From NCBI GenBank assembly GCA_016714535.1, contig JADKDR010000002.1, forward strand, positions 310,001-374,000: DNA of 64,000 bases, in the 5' to 3' direction. Each line of letters opens with the position of its first letter. Within the stretch, counting starts at the first letter, position 1. The translations under genes were made by a program, and so were the position numbers. This document shows, piece by piece, positions 26,183 to 35,233 of the stretch. A model generated the notes under the pieces. That model was not told the origin of the DNA, did no database searches, and was given only the letters and a program-made list of their open reading frames with translations. This stretch comes from Bacteroidota bacterium. Lineage in GTDB: Bacteria; Bacteroidota; Bacteroidia; AKYH767-A; OLB10.

Positions 26183-28120
26183 TTAGAAATCAAATTCGGT
26201 TGAAGCCGAATCAATGACCATAGAATCTTTTGGTAAAATTAGTTGAAGCGCCCTACCGTTTATTGCTGCTTGCTTTAGCGATACGGTTGTGTCTTGTTCA
26301 GTTATATGACCGCGAGCCAGCATCTTATTCAACATAAGGTTATAATAACTTTGTAAATAGGGTTTGCTTATTCCTGCACTATCTACACTATGGCGAAAGG
26401 TTCTTGGATGTGGAACCAAACTGGCAAGGAATATACTTTGGTCAAGTGTAAGTTGCGAAGGACTTTGTTGAAAATAAAAATCGGCTGCTTCTTTTATTCC
26501 ATACACATTAGGTCCCCATTCAATTACATTAAGATATACTTCCATCATGCGTTCCTTACTAACTATACGATTTCGCTCTAATAACCAAACTAACAAGGCC
26601 TCTTCTACTTTGCGCGAAATTGTTTTGTTGCGATAGAGAAAACAATTTTTTACCAATTGCATAGAAATGGTGCTTCCTCCGCGAACAAATTTTTTTTGCT
26701 TTATGTTTTCGGCAATAGCTGCACGAAATGCTTCTTCGTTAAATCCCTGATGAAACATAAACGATCCATCTTCACTGGTCATTACAGCATTTATCAAATG
26801 CATACTAATATTTTGAAATGGCACAAAATCAGGGTTCTCTTCACTAACCAGAATGGAGCGCATGATACCGGTACCTTCACCTGCATCAAACAAAAAGCCT
26901 TCATTCAATTTAGAAAGGTTTGCTTTTCCAAACTTTTCAATTCGGAAATTTTCTCCCTTAAGCTCGCTATCAAAAATAAGACTGTCGGGTTGGGTAAGGT
27001 CAACTAAAAAATTCAGCCGATAGGATAGGAATCCTTTTGCCTTTATTCCTTGCAGCGATTGAAACATATTTTCAGGAAGCCCATCAAAAAAATCCTGGGC
27101 TTGCATTGAAGGTAGGTTCAATTTAATAACCATTTGCGTGTCAGGATTAATCCGGTAACTAGAATACAAGGTGCTATATATATGGTTGCATTGAATATGC
27201 GTATTGCTATCCAATTCAACAGAATGTTCGCCAATGAGCAGATTGCCCTCTAGAGCTGCATCTTTAATCAAAATATCCTTATCACTTAGTCGCCAATGGT
27301 TAAAAGCAAGACCAGCTAAAATTACATGGTGCGAGATAACTCGTTTATTACCGGTCTCACTTAATTTTATAGACCCCTTTGCATGTGAAAAATTTAATTT
27401 TAATAGGCTGTCGGACGCGAATAAAGGAAGGTAACGATTTTCGCCCGGATGTAAAATTTCGAAATCATACGTTTTGTTTTTCTCTAAAACGGATGCTTTA
27501 ATTATAAGTGTATCAGAAATAGTTTTATCCAAAATACTTATGCTCGTATAGAAATTACGCAGGTCGTATTTCACCGATGGCGATTTAAAAAAAGTAGTTC
27601 CCTTATCTGTTGTAACCGATGCTTTTATATTAATGATTTCAAATCCGGTTTGAAGCATGATGAACATTCCTTCGATTAAAGCATCAATACTGCCTCTCCA
27701 ACTTGTTGGCCGTATATCATCGTTAGGTAATGGTGTCTTATCGGCTTTAATCAAGTTTTTATAGTTGCATGCAGTTGCTGTATTTACAAAACGAAATTCC
27801 GGGTTGTTTAAACTAAAAAAATCGAATCTGACTTTACCTGAAAACAAGCGCAATGCAGCTAAGTCGCAACCAATATATTCCGCTTTGAGTAGGGTATCTA
27901 AACTGCTCACGGGCACCAGGCTAATTTTACTTGCTTCAACTCGAAACGGACCATTAAACTCTGCACTTTCAAGTGCCAGGTTTAATCCATACTTGGCTCT
28001 TACTTTGTCCTGCACCGTTCCAATTGCATAGCCGAGTATATAATTGCGAAGTGCAAAATAGCCAGTTACTGCTACAACAAAAGAAATGAGTAAAACATAA
28101 AATAGGGTACGCAATCGCAT
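26183..28120 (-). CDS. GT51 peptidoglycan transglycosylase with large N-terminal domain, no transpeptidase
   Basis: The 645-residue protein has one N-terminal TM helix (about 5-27), then about 380 residues of beta-rich sequence of unknown role. A GT51 domain (about 430-600) shows 'AVMTSEDGSFMFHQGF' with the catalytic Glu, 'RGGSTISMQLVKN', 'RKVEEALLVWLLER' and 'EVYLNVIEWGPNVYGI'. It should polymerise lipid II glycan strands in the periplasm. No penicillin-binding SxxK/SxN/KTG domain follows, so it is monofunctional like MtgA but much longer. The N-terminal domain may contact partners or membrane. It lies 60 bp after the Cas6-like gene, separated by a terminator. Confidence 0.88.
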   Translation of the reverse strand: MRLRTLFYVLLISFVVAVTGYFALRNYILGYAIGTVQDKVRAKYGLNLALESAEFNGPFRVEASKISLVPVSSLDTLLKAEYIGCDLAALRLFSGKVRFDFFSLNNPEFRFVNTATACNYKNLIKADKTPLPNDDIRPTSWRGSIDALIEGMFIMLQTGFEIINIKASVTTDKGTTFFKSPSVKYDLRNFYTSISILDKTISDTLIIKASVLEKNKTYDFEILHPGENRYLPLFASDSLLKLNFSHAKGSIKLSETGNKRVISHHVILAGLAFNHWRLSDKDILIKDAALEGNLLIGEHSVELDSNTHIQCNHIYSTLYSSYRINPDTQMVIKLNLPSMQAQDFFDGLPENMFQSLQGIKAKGFLSYRLNFLVDLTQPDSLIFDSELKGENFRIEKFGKANLSKLNEGFLFDAGEGTGIMRSILVSEENPDFVPFQNISMHLINAVMTSEDGSFMFHQGFNEEAFRAAIAENIKQKKFVRGGSTISMQLVKNCFLYRNKTISRKVEEALLVWLLERNRIVSKERMMEVYLNVIEWGPNVYGIKEAADFYFQQSPSQLTLDQSIFLASLVPHPRTFRHSVDSAGISKPYLQSYYNLMLNKMLARGHITEQDTTVSLKQAAINGRALQLILPKDSMVIDSASTEFDF

Positions 28121-28136
28121 TGCTCAAAAATAAAAA

Positions 28137-28161
28137 CAGGATGCACATGGTGCATCCTGTC
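28137..28161 (-). terminator. Rho-independent terminator after the Cas6-like gene
   Basis: A perfect 11-bp stem (ACAGGATGCAC / GTGCATCCTGT) with a 3-nt loop is followed on the minus strand by TTTTATTTTT. It sits 19 nt after the stop at 28181 and isolates the transglycosylase gene. Confidence 0.82.
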
Positions 28162-28180
28162 ATATACTATTTATAAGGTG

Positions 28181-28918
28181 TTAGTTGTTTACAACATCAA
28201 CCATTCCGTAACCTTCGTTGGTTAATACGCCAATTCCGGTTTTCCATATAAAATCGTGCACATCGGGATGTGCGTATAAGGTAAATGGCAATAAATATCC
28301 CAACATGGTAAACCCTTCGCTGCACTTATAAAAGCGTGCGAATTTCTTTCCTGAATCCTGAATTTTTTCAACGTACTCCTTATCGGGTTGGGCTTCAAAT
28401 TCAGCGTATTGATTCAATTGATCTTCGGTATAACCAGCTTTTTCCATTTGATCCATTACTACATTATATAACGTGTCGGCAAACTCGCGCGAATTGGGAT
28501 CAATAAGTTCCTGTGCCTTTTTCTGATCAATCTTTGGATCTGCCAATATCATAGGTGAAATACCAATGTATCGCATACGCTTGGTAACGGTTGGATCAGC
28601 GATTATCTCTTTAAACTTGGGAATAAGATTTAATTTTCCAACTGAAATATAAGGTCTGGAAAAAATCTCATCGATAATCCGATTACAATTTTCGGTGCTT
28701 GTAGCACTTATAACCATGGTAACTTTGGTGCTTAAGAAACGCATATACCCATTTTGGATACGCGATGTGCCTTTGAGCGATGAGAAGTTAAATGGTAATG
28801 GCTCTAATGAAAACGCACTCACAACCTCATGTAATGCTGATGAGAGTAGCTTTTGATGATGTAAGGGGATAGAGTTGGATGAGTTAAGGTCCCTTACGAA
28901 GGAAATTTTTACACGCAT
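28181..28918 (-). CDS. Cas6-family CRISPR RNA endoribonuclease-like protein, without nearby array
   Basis: The 245-residue protein has the two-RAMP architecture of Cas6. It begins 'MRVKISFVRDL', followed by 'LHHQKLLSSALHEVV' where Cas6 enzymes often carry the catalytic His. It has the middle 'RYIGISPMILADP' strand and, at the C-terminus, the Gly-rich loop 'GIGVLTNEGYGMVDV' (about residues 227-241). Cas6 cuts pre-crRNA within repeats. No other cas gene and no repeat-spacer array is seen in the window, so it may serve an array elsewhere or have another RNA target. The family call is confident, the activity is inferred. Confidence 0.85.
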   Translation of the reverse strand: MRVKISFVRDLNSSNSIPLHHQKLLSSALHEVVSAFSLEPLPFNFSSLKGTSRIQNGYMRFLSTKVTMVISATSTENCNRIIDEIFSRPYISVGKLNLIPKFKEIIADPTVTKRMRYIGISPMILADPKIDQKKAQELIDPNSREFADTLYNVVMDQMEKAGYTEDQLNQYAEFEAQPDKEYVEKIQDSGKKFARFYKCSEGFTMLGYLLPFTLYAHPDVHDFIWKTGIGVLTNEGYGMVDVVNN

Positions 28919-29620
28919 AAGTAAAAAGTATTATTACTGAAAAAAATAAATAAAATTCAAAAATGGAGAGATTAGAATGTGGCAATTACTGTGCCATGTG
29001 AGGTTACAAATGTAGATAATTCGCCAAGCAATTTTAATGCTTCACCTTTGACTTATGAACAGAAATTCGCCAAAAATAGTTTAAAAGTAATAATAAGTTG
29101 ATCTATCAATACCGAGAATAGCAAACTTTTTAAGCATTGACGTAATCTTTAGCCAATGAGAGCTATCCACACTGCTTTTTTTGCCTCGCCACTTAAAACA
29201 CTTGGCAGCACGCCCGTTATAAACAATATTCATTGCTTAAGTAATTAGTATTTTAGCTTGCCCGAAAATTTGCCCTCTATTGTTGCAAGACTGTTTAATG
29301 CTGTTGAAGGATTCCATTTTTTAAACAAAAATAAATGGCAACTACAACAGTGCCAATTATAGAAAACAGAACATGCATTTCGAAATAGAAGTTGGTCTTT
29401 AAATCAAGTTGCTATTGATCTGCTTTGCTTACATCGATTATCAAATGCAACCTATTGAGTCAATCAAAACGTAATACAACTTCGAAAGCGAGATTGTGCT
29501 TGAGATACTTATCTAGGTATCTTCTGAAAACTTGAGCATATGAGAAAGAAAAAACTGAGTTTGCCTTTATGATAATTTTGAAAAATCAGAAAAGTACATG
29601 TTTGAAAAAAAACCAAGCAC
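28919..29620. other. 702-bp intergenic stretch, possibly holding a decayed reading frame
   Basis: I found no repeat-spacer structure, tRNA or intact gene. In one plus-strand frame (about 29157-29500) there is protein-like sequence ('LPENLPSIVARLFNAVEGF', 'LNQVAIDLLCLHRLSNATY') broken by several in-frame stops. It may be a gene relic, but I do not recognise it. Confidence 0.3.
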
Positions 29621-30628
29621 TCAGGATAGTCTGCGTTTTATAGTAGCCAACAGGTTTTTTGTGCGCCCCAGGTTTACCAATAAAGCAACTGCCAGTTTAA
29701 TGGGCATAATGAGGTATTGAAAAGCAATTATAACAGGATTGGCGCTGATTTTGGAATCGGGATAATTTAATAGTTGACGCAAGGATGTTGAACTACGCTC
29801 ACAGATGACAATTTCGCTTTTTGAAAGTCCTTGCAAATAGTTTCCACGGTTGTCGCTATTTATGCCCTTCGCATCGGGTTTGTCATTTCCCAAGCTACTT
29901 CCCACTTTTGGAACATTGAGCATATCGCTAGCAAAGTCAATCCCTGCAAATTTACATATTGCCTGCACCGTTTGCTCAGGTTGTGCAAGCAAGTCTTCGA
30001 ACTTTATAATTATTACCCGCTCATGATTTTTAAACTTTAATATGGAGCGAGTGCTGGCGCACCACAACTTGGTAATGGTGACAGGATGGTAATTAATCCA
30101 TGACCTTATACTTTCCTTTAAGGGAATTGTTTTTGCCCCGAGAAATCTTCGCTTCCACTTACCCTTTTGCGAAAGCAGCACATCGCGCGGGTCGCGTATC
30201 ATAGCAACAATATAGGCTCTAGGATATAGGTTTAGAATTTCTTCCATGAACAAGGCATTGCGGGGCGTTTGGTCACAACTAATTTGCTTGCCATTTTTTT
30301 TACTCTCATACGATAAAAAAAAACGAAAGACATCAACAGGATGCAGGTTGATTTGGGCTGCAGAAAGGGCTGCAGATGCTTCGTCAATAAACAAGGTTGG
30401 ATTGCGCTCCTGCAAATATCCCTGACGCTCTATGCTTAATAGTTTACAAAGCAAAGCAACCGCATCATCCATTTTAAAATCCACAACCTCCTTGCCCGGA
30501 AAATAGAGTTGCTCAAAAAAATGAATCTCATGAAATGTGAAAACCGCTGAATTGCGCCCGAGTATGCGCCCCATCATGGTGGTGCCACTTCGGCTATATC
30601 CTGTTACAAATAATTGTTCGGCCTGCAC
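29621..30628 (-). CDS. PAPS-dependent sulfotransferase
   Basis: The protein transfers sulfate from 3'-phosphoadenylyl sulfate to an unknown acceptor. The 5'-phosphosulfate loop 'VTGYSRSGTTMMGRI' is near the N-terminus and the 3'-phosphate motif 'VAMIRDPRDVLLS' is about residue 150; 'VIIKFEDLLAQPE' is also typical. No ATG precedes the P-loop. A TTG at 30673 overlaps the predicted -7 box, so I prefer the GTG at 30628 (336 residues). A hydrophobic C-terminal stretch (FQYLIMPIKLAVALLV) may anchor it to the membrane. It is monocistronic; no sulfate-activation genes are visible. Confidence 0.85.
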   Translation of the reverse strand: MQAEQLFVTGYSRSGTTMMGRILGRNSAVFTFHEIHFFEQLYFPGKEVVDFKMDDAVALLCKLLSIERQGYLQERNPTLFIDEASAALSAAQINLHPVDVFRFFLSYESKKNGKQISCDQTPRNALFMEEILNLYPRAYIVAMIRDPRDVLLSQKGKWKRRFLGAKTIPLKESIRSWINYHPVTITKLWCASTRSILKFKNHERVIIIKFEDLLAQPEQTVQAICKFAGIDFASDMLNVPKVGSSLGNDKPDAKGINSDNRGNYLQGLSKSEIVICERSSTSLRQLLNYPDSKISANPVIIAFQYLIMPIKLAVALLVNLGRTKNLLATIKRRLS

Positions 30629-30670
30629 GTTATTACTTTTTAGGGTGTAGCTACCCTTTGTATTTTTCGA

Positions 30671-30700
30671 CAAAGGTGTTAATGTCTCTCAAGATGACAA
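30671..30700 (-). promoter_or_regulatory. Promoter of the sulfotransferase gene
   Basis: The minus strand has TTG (30700-30698), a 19-nt spacer and CACCTTTG (30678-30671), with one mismatch to TAnnTTTG. It overlaps the upstream-most TTG codon of the frame, which argues for the downstream GTG start. Confidence 0.5.
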
Positions 30701-30900
30701 GCATAAATCTAAAATATTTTGCACCACAATATGGCGACAACAAAATAAAATGACGAATGCCTTAACCGATTGAATCGTTTAAATAACCATGATGTTTTTT
30801 GATGCAAGCCGATAGTGTAAAATTTTAGGTTACAATAAACCTATGCTATTTATCATATAAAAAAATAATTTACATTATGATTCAGATAATCTTGTTTTCG

Positions 30901-30908
30901 TACATTTG
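30901..30908 (+). promoter_or_regulatory. Possible -7 element of the acetoacetyl-CoA reductase gene
   Basis: TACATTTG matches TAnnTTTG exactly. The leader would be about 110 nt and very A-rich. No well-spaced TTG was found. The rest of the 30701-31024 spacer shows nothing recognisable. Confidence 0.45.
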
Positions 30909-31024
30909 AAACTCTTATTAAATGTACTCGCTTGTTTTATTGCTGAAGGTGAGATCAAATTATAAGAAGAAAAAATCAAAAGTAAATTCAAACTAATATC
31001 ATCTTTAAATCTAAAATTTAATTT

Positions 31025-31771
31025 ATGGATAAGGCAAATAAACGAGTAGTACTGGTAACAGGAGCCACAGGCGGACTGGGCACAGCTATGTGCAAAGAAT
31101 TATGTAATTCGGGATTTCATGTATTAGCCAATTACAGAAATAAAGAAAAAGCAGATGCATGGCAAAAGCAAATGTTAAGCGAAGGATACAGGGTAGATAT
31201 CTATGAGGCTGACGTAACGGACTTCGATTCGGTTGGCGCTATGATTAGTAAAATAGAAGATGAAGTAGGCCCGGTTGATACGCTTGTTAATAATGCAGGT
31301 ATTACACGTGATGGACGGTTTAGCAAAATGTCGAAAGATGATTGGAATGCAGTAATAAGCACCAATCTTGACAGCGTGTTCAATTGCACCCGTCATGTGA
31401 TTAATGGAATGATGGAGCGAAAATTTGGGCGCATTATTAATATTAGTTCTGTAAACGGACAGCGAGGGCAGTTTGGGCAGGCCAACTATAGCGCTGCTAA
31501 AGCAGGCATGCATGGTTTTACTAAAACACTGGCAATGGAAGTAGCTAAGTATGGCGTAACGGTAAATACCATTTCGCCAGGCTATATAGGCACAGATATG
31601 GTGATGGCCGTTCCTGAAAAAGTTCGCGAACAAATAGTTGCACAAATACCGATGGGCCGATTAGGAGGCACACACGAGGTGGCTTATCTGGTATCTTTTC
31701 TGGCGGGCGAAAAAACGGACTTTATCACCGGTGCTAATTATAGCATCAATGGTGGGCAGCACGTTTACTAG
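31025..31771 (+). CDS. phbB: Acetoacetyl-CoA reductase (PhaB/PhbB-type short-chain dehydrogenase)
   Basis: It reduces acetoacetyl-CoA to (R)-3-hydroxybutyryl-CoA with NADPH, the second step of polyhydroxybutyrate synthesis. The 248-residue SDR has the cofactor loop 'VTGATGGLGTAMC', 'NNAGITRD', the catalytic Ser in 'NISSVNGQRGQFGQ', and 'YSAAK' (Tyr/Lys). The segment 'GQFGQANYSAAKAGMHGFTK' and the C-terminal 'NGGQHVY' separate PhaB from FabG. No phaC or phaA is next to it; it appears monocistronic, ending in adjacent TAG TAA stops. Confidence 0.87.
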   Translation: MDKANKRVVLVTGATGGLGTAMCKELCNSGFHVLANYRNKEKADAWQKQMLSEGYRVDIYEADVTDFDSVGAMISKIEDEVGPVDTLVNNAGITRDGRFSKMSKDDWNAVISTNLDSVFNCTRHVINGMMERKFGRIINISSVNGQRGQFGQANYSAAKAGMHGFTKTLAMEVAKYGVTVNTISPGYIGTDMVMAVPEKVREQIVAQIPMGRLGGTHEVAYLVSFLAGEKTDFITGANYSINGGQHVY

Positions 31772-32041
31772 TAACAGTGCGTATATACGTTTGTCCTTTC
31801 ATCCAAACTAATTTTACGCGATACTATAATTTGGGGAAGAAAATATAGCGGTGAGCCTCACACCAAAACACCTTGAGGAATTGCCTTTTAAGGTTTTTCA
31901 AATCGACCTTGGTGGGCATTTTAAATATCGTGTTTCATGACCACACATGTTTAGTTCAAAAGCCACAAATATGCTAATAGCTATTGCTCACCAATCAAGC
32001 TATGTTAAACTATCGGATTAAGAGCTCCGCTAATGGGAAAT

Positions 32042-32187
32042 CTATTTGCCGGAAAAAATCTTCAATTTGACAAACCCATCTTGCAACAAAGCAATTACTT
32101 CTTCTTGCAATTGAGCGAGTTCTAAAAAAAGGCTGCTTCGGTCAGTTGCAAACCAATGCCAGGATTAAAATCAGGCAATCGTTTCTT
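32042..32187 (-). pseudogene. Possible frameshifted C-terminal remnant of an unknown gene
   Basis: Directly after the M14 peptidase stop, the minus strand encodes 'KKRLPDFNPGIGLQLTEAAFF' then a stop at a run of seven T (32124-32130). With one more T it would continue 'LELAQLQEEVIALLQDGF' and end at TAG 32044. The amphipathic, coiled-coil-like pattern looks like real coding sequence, but I do not recognise the family. The adjoining 31772-32041 holds no recognisable feature. Confidence 0.3.
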
Positions 32188-34542
32188 TTAATTGCGCAGC
32201 TTAACAATTTTTCGGAAAAAATTTTGGCCTCTTGAAGATGTGATTTGCAAGGTGTAAACACCATTGGCCCAATTGCTTGTATTCAAAGTAAAATTCTCTG
32301 CTTTAACACTAACAGTTTGGCTGTGCACCTTTTTGCCCTCAACATCAAATGCCGAAATTATCACCTCATCACCTGAAGGAAACGAAGTGAATATCTGCAA
32401 TTGATTATTAACCGGATTAGGAAAAGCATGAATGACCATGCTCTCATTTAATTCATTAGTAGATGTAAAAACACCACCGGTAATTGCAACATCGTCAAAA
32501 TAAAAACCATCAAAGGTATTTCCGAAATCGCTAACTAATACAAACCTGATTTTTACAGATTTTCCTTTGTAAGCACTAAGGTCAATGCGTTCCTGCACCC
32601 ATTCAGGTTGTAAGCCGTCATAAACCGGATTGTAAGGATCTTGAAAATCACTGCCCTCATCGGTAAAGCGACCGCAAAGCGGATACCAAGTAACGCCATT
32701 ATTATCAGAAATCTGCAGTTGAGCATAATCAAAGATAGGTTCTATCATCCATCGGGCATAAAATGTGAGTTCGGGAATTCCGGTAGTTGCAATCTGTAAA
32801 GCGTTAGCAAGAATAATACTGCTGTTGGCGCCATCGTTATAGTTGCCAAAAGGCGAATCGGTAATGGATGCCGGTGCACTTACATAGTGCTGTGTAGTTG
32901 TGTTCCAGGAGGCACTGATCCATTTAGTCATAGTTGAGGCATTGTCACTAAATACTAATGAGGGATAATTGTATACTTTGGTTAGCGTGTCGCGCCAAGT
33001 ATAATTCCCGTTTGTAACAGCAAGTTCCAGCTCCGCTTCATCACCAATCGAAATATTAGCTTGTAAAACGTATGCTATAGAATCAATAATTACATCGCCC
33101 GCTTTTAAGTTACTGTATACTTTGGCAGGCGCTGTGCTTGATACATTTTGTAGCGCGTTAACTGTAACGGTATATGTTCCGGTACTGTCTAGCCCTTTCA
33201 TGCTCAGCTTATATACCAGATACGGATTTGTTACATACACATCCGTAAGCGTAATGTCTTCGACTGCTGCATACTTTCCAACATGCAAGCCAGCTTGCAC
33301 GTTAGCATACATGTTTGTTTTTACTATCCAGTCAATATCGCTTTGCGAAGGCCAGAAATCGTAACCTGTTTCGGGTGTATAGGCAAATATTTTATTCTTC
33401 GTGTTTTGCTCTCCATACATCCAGTCATCGCTGCTCCCGTTTACAATATAATTTACTGTTTGATTGGCAGTACCTGCTTTGTAATTATTATGCAAGGTGA
33501 TGTTGGTTGCCATATCTACAAACATGCCCGAGTCGGGTGTGTAGAGGTTGTCTATATAACCCCATGGGTATATTAAAAGATTGCCATAAGAGTGGTAGTT
33601 GAGGGCGATTCTGAAGTTATGTGTATTGCAAAAGTCTCTGATCAATTGTGTTTCGGGCTCCGAAAAGGGAGTTGCACCGCGGTATGTGAGCGAGGAGGTG
33701 AACGGTGAGGATCCATTATCATCAAACCCCCAATTGTATCCATAATTACGATTAAGGTCAACACCAAAATTACCATCCATATTATCGCGTCTGTTTTTGC
33801 GCCACAAGCCTCCACCTGCCGGGTCGGTAAACTCATTATACTTATAGCCATCCGGATTAATGCAGGGAACAAAATATAATTCGGTATGGTCAACCATATA
33901 TTTTACAAGACTATCGGTGGCATAATTCTCAAGTAAATACCACATATAAAAAATTAGATTTTGCATGCCCATAGGCTCGCGTGCATGATGCACTCCGGTA
34001 TAGAGTATTTGATTTTCGCCTTCGGCAATGCCGGGGTTGTCGCTTATTTTCAAGTGCCAAATAGAATCGCCCAGTATGGTAGCGTTTGGACCTATAGAGG
34101 CTTTATTTGTTATCAAGTTAGGATACAGGATAAACATACTGTCTAACTCATTAATCATTTCGGCATAGGTTAAAAATCCGGCCATGCTGCCTTCGTTGTA
34201 ATGCACAGGCGATACATAATTAATAGGAAAACAATCTTGCCTATAGCTATTTCTAACTTGCTGATTTTGCGATTTATAAAAATTACGTGCGTTGTCAATT
34301 AATGTAAGATATTCAATGGTGTTATCATCTAAAATTTTTCGTTCTGAGGTACTTACCCATGTTTCCAAAAAGTAATTTACTTTTTGCAATCCGTGATCTG
34401 TTTCTATACCAAGTGAAGCAAGCTTCCTTATACTTGTTGTTTGAAGGTTAATACGCACCTTGCTGTAATCTTCTTGCGCATTCGAATTATGGCAAACGAA
34501 AAACACTAACAAGAGCATTGTTATTTTAATTGACTTTTTCAT
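32188..34542 (-). CDS. Secreted M14 zinc carboxypeptidase with T9SS sorting domain
   Basis: I start at ATG 34542, which gives a classic signal peptide (MKKSIKITMLLLVFFVCHNSNAQ); an ATG at 34566 is the alternative. The M14 domain (about 95-430) carries the zinc ligands in 'HHAREPMG' (HxxE) and 'NYHSYGN', the 'DLNRNYGYNWG' substrate-binding motif, and the catalytic Glu in 'YTPETGYDF'. A jelly-roll/MAM-like domain (about 540-700, 'FYFDDVAIT') and a T9SS type A tail ('FPNPVNNQLQIF' to 'KIVKLRN') follow. It should cut C-terminal residues from peptides outside the cell. Total length is 784 residues. Confidence 0.9.
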   Translation of the reverse strand: MKKSIKITMLLLVFFVCHNSNAQEDYSKVRINLQTTSIRKLASLGIETDHGLQKVNYFLETWVSTSERKILDDNTIEYLTLIDNARNFYKSQNQQVRNSYRQDCFPINYVSPVHYNEGSMAGFLTYAEMINELDSMFILYPNLITNKASIGPNATILGDSIWHLKISDNPGIAEGENQILYTGVHHAREPMGMQNLIFYMWYLLENYATDSLVKYMVDHTELYFVPCINPDGYKYNEFTDPAGGGLWRKNRRDNMDGNFGVDLNRNYGYNWGFDDNGSSPFTSSLTYRGATPFSEPETQLIRDFCNTHNFRIALNYHSYGNLLIYPWGYIDNLYTPDSGMFVDMATNITLHNNYKAGTANQTVNYIVNGSSDDWMYGEQNTKNKIFAYTPETGYDFWPSQSDIDWIVKTNMYANVQAGLHVGKYAAVEDITLTDVYVTNPYLVYKLSMKGLDSTGTYTVTVNALQNVSSTAPAKVYSNLKAGDVIIDSIAYVLQANISIGDEAELELAVTNGNYTWRDTLTKVYNYPSLVFSDNASTMTKWISASWNTTTQHYVSAPASITDSPFGNYNDGANSSIILANALQIATTGIPELTFYARWMIEPIFDYAQLQISDNNGVTWYPLCGRFTDEGSDFQDPYNPVYDGLQPEWVQERIDLSAYKGKSVKIRFVLVSDFGNTFDGFYFDDVAITGGVFTSTNELNESMVIHAFPNPVNNQLQIFTSFPSGDEVIISAFDVEGKKVHSQTVSVKAENFTLNTSNWANGVYTLQITSSRGQNFFRKIVKLRN

Positions 34543-34847
34543 TCTGTTTTTAAATATAGGTTTCATTATGTAAATTTTCAATAATTATTGAATGGCTATG
34601 AGCTAACTCCAATTTCGTATAAAGCAATACCCAATGATAAAACTGTTTACCTACAAATACAAACAGTTAGATCAAAATATAATATAAGAGTCTTTTTAAG
34701 ATTTACTTAGTTGTTTTCTTTATGCGAATATACTGACTGTCTTAGTTAAGTTTTAAGCCCTTAGTGCGTTGCTATGACTTGAAAAACATGCCTTGCTAAT
34801 CAAAATATTCGCTTTTAATAGATAAAAAAATAAATCTTGAAAAGGCT
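34543..34847. other. Intergenic stretch without a recognised gene
   Basis: AT-rich spacer between the siaC-like gene and the peptidase gene, both on the minus strand. It must contain the peptidase promoter, but no exact TAnnTTTG was found. Confidence 0.5.
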
Positions 34848-35222
34848 CTAAATTTTTTGAATATCAAAAGGTAACTTTATTAATGTACGGTAATCATCTC
34901 CGGCCTCCATCATGTCCTCATCTTCTTCTTCATACATCCATTTGATTTGCACTTTGCTTTTGCCACTGTTATATATAGCCTCTAGTTTTCTAAATATATC
35001 GAGAAGGCATTTTGAAGACGAAGTGTTAAAATATTCCAGTTGAATGGTTATGATAGTTTCGGCAGCAGGCATTTGCGCATATTGGTCGAGCCACTCGTAC
35101 ACACTTTTATAAAACTCAATCGAATTTTCAGGAATAGATTTTCCCGAAAGTGAAAACGTACCGGCTGCATTAAAGCTTATAGCTGGAGTTTTAATAGTAG
35201 GAGTTATATGTAGGTTGTCCAT
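34848..35222 (-). CDS. SiaC family regulatory phosphoprotein (DUF1987)
   Basis: The 124-residue protein matches the SiaC fold: 'TPAISFNAAGTFSLSGKSIPENSIEFYKSVYEWL', 'TIQLEYFNTSSSKCLLDIFRKLE' (each as shorter consecutive motifs) and an acidic loop 'EEEDEDMMEAGDDY'. In Pseudomonas, SiaC is phosphorylated by the SiaB kinase on a Thr/Ser in the 'YFNTSSSK' region and dephosphorylated by SiaA, so it acts as a partner switch. Here it is 11 bp after a SiaB-like gene, and a SiaA-like phosphatase gene diverges from them. No diguanylate cyclase partner is visible. Confidence 0.88.
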   Translation of the reverse strand: MDNLHITPTIKTPAISFNAAGTFSLSGKSIPENSIEFYKSVYEWLDQYAQMPAAETIITIQLEYFNTSSSKCLLDIFRKLEAIYNSGKSKVQIKWMYEEEDEDMMEAGDDYRTLIKLPFDIQKI

Positions 35223-35233
35223 CAATTATTCTG

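Noticed and set aside
28919..29620. CRISPR array expected beside the Cas6-like gene
   Set aside because: No direct repeats of 24-40 bp with regular spacing are present in this stretch or elsewhere in the window by eye.
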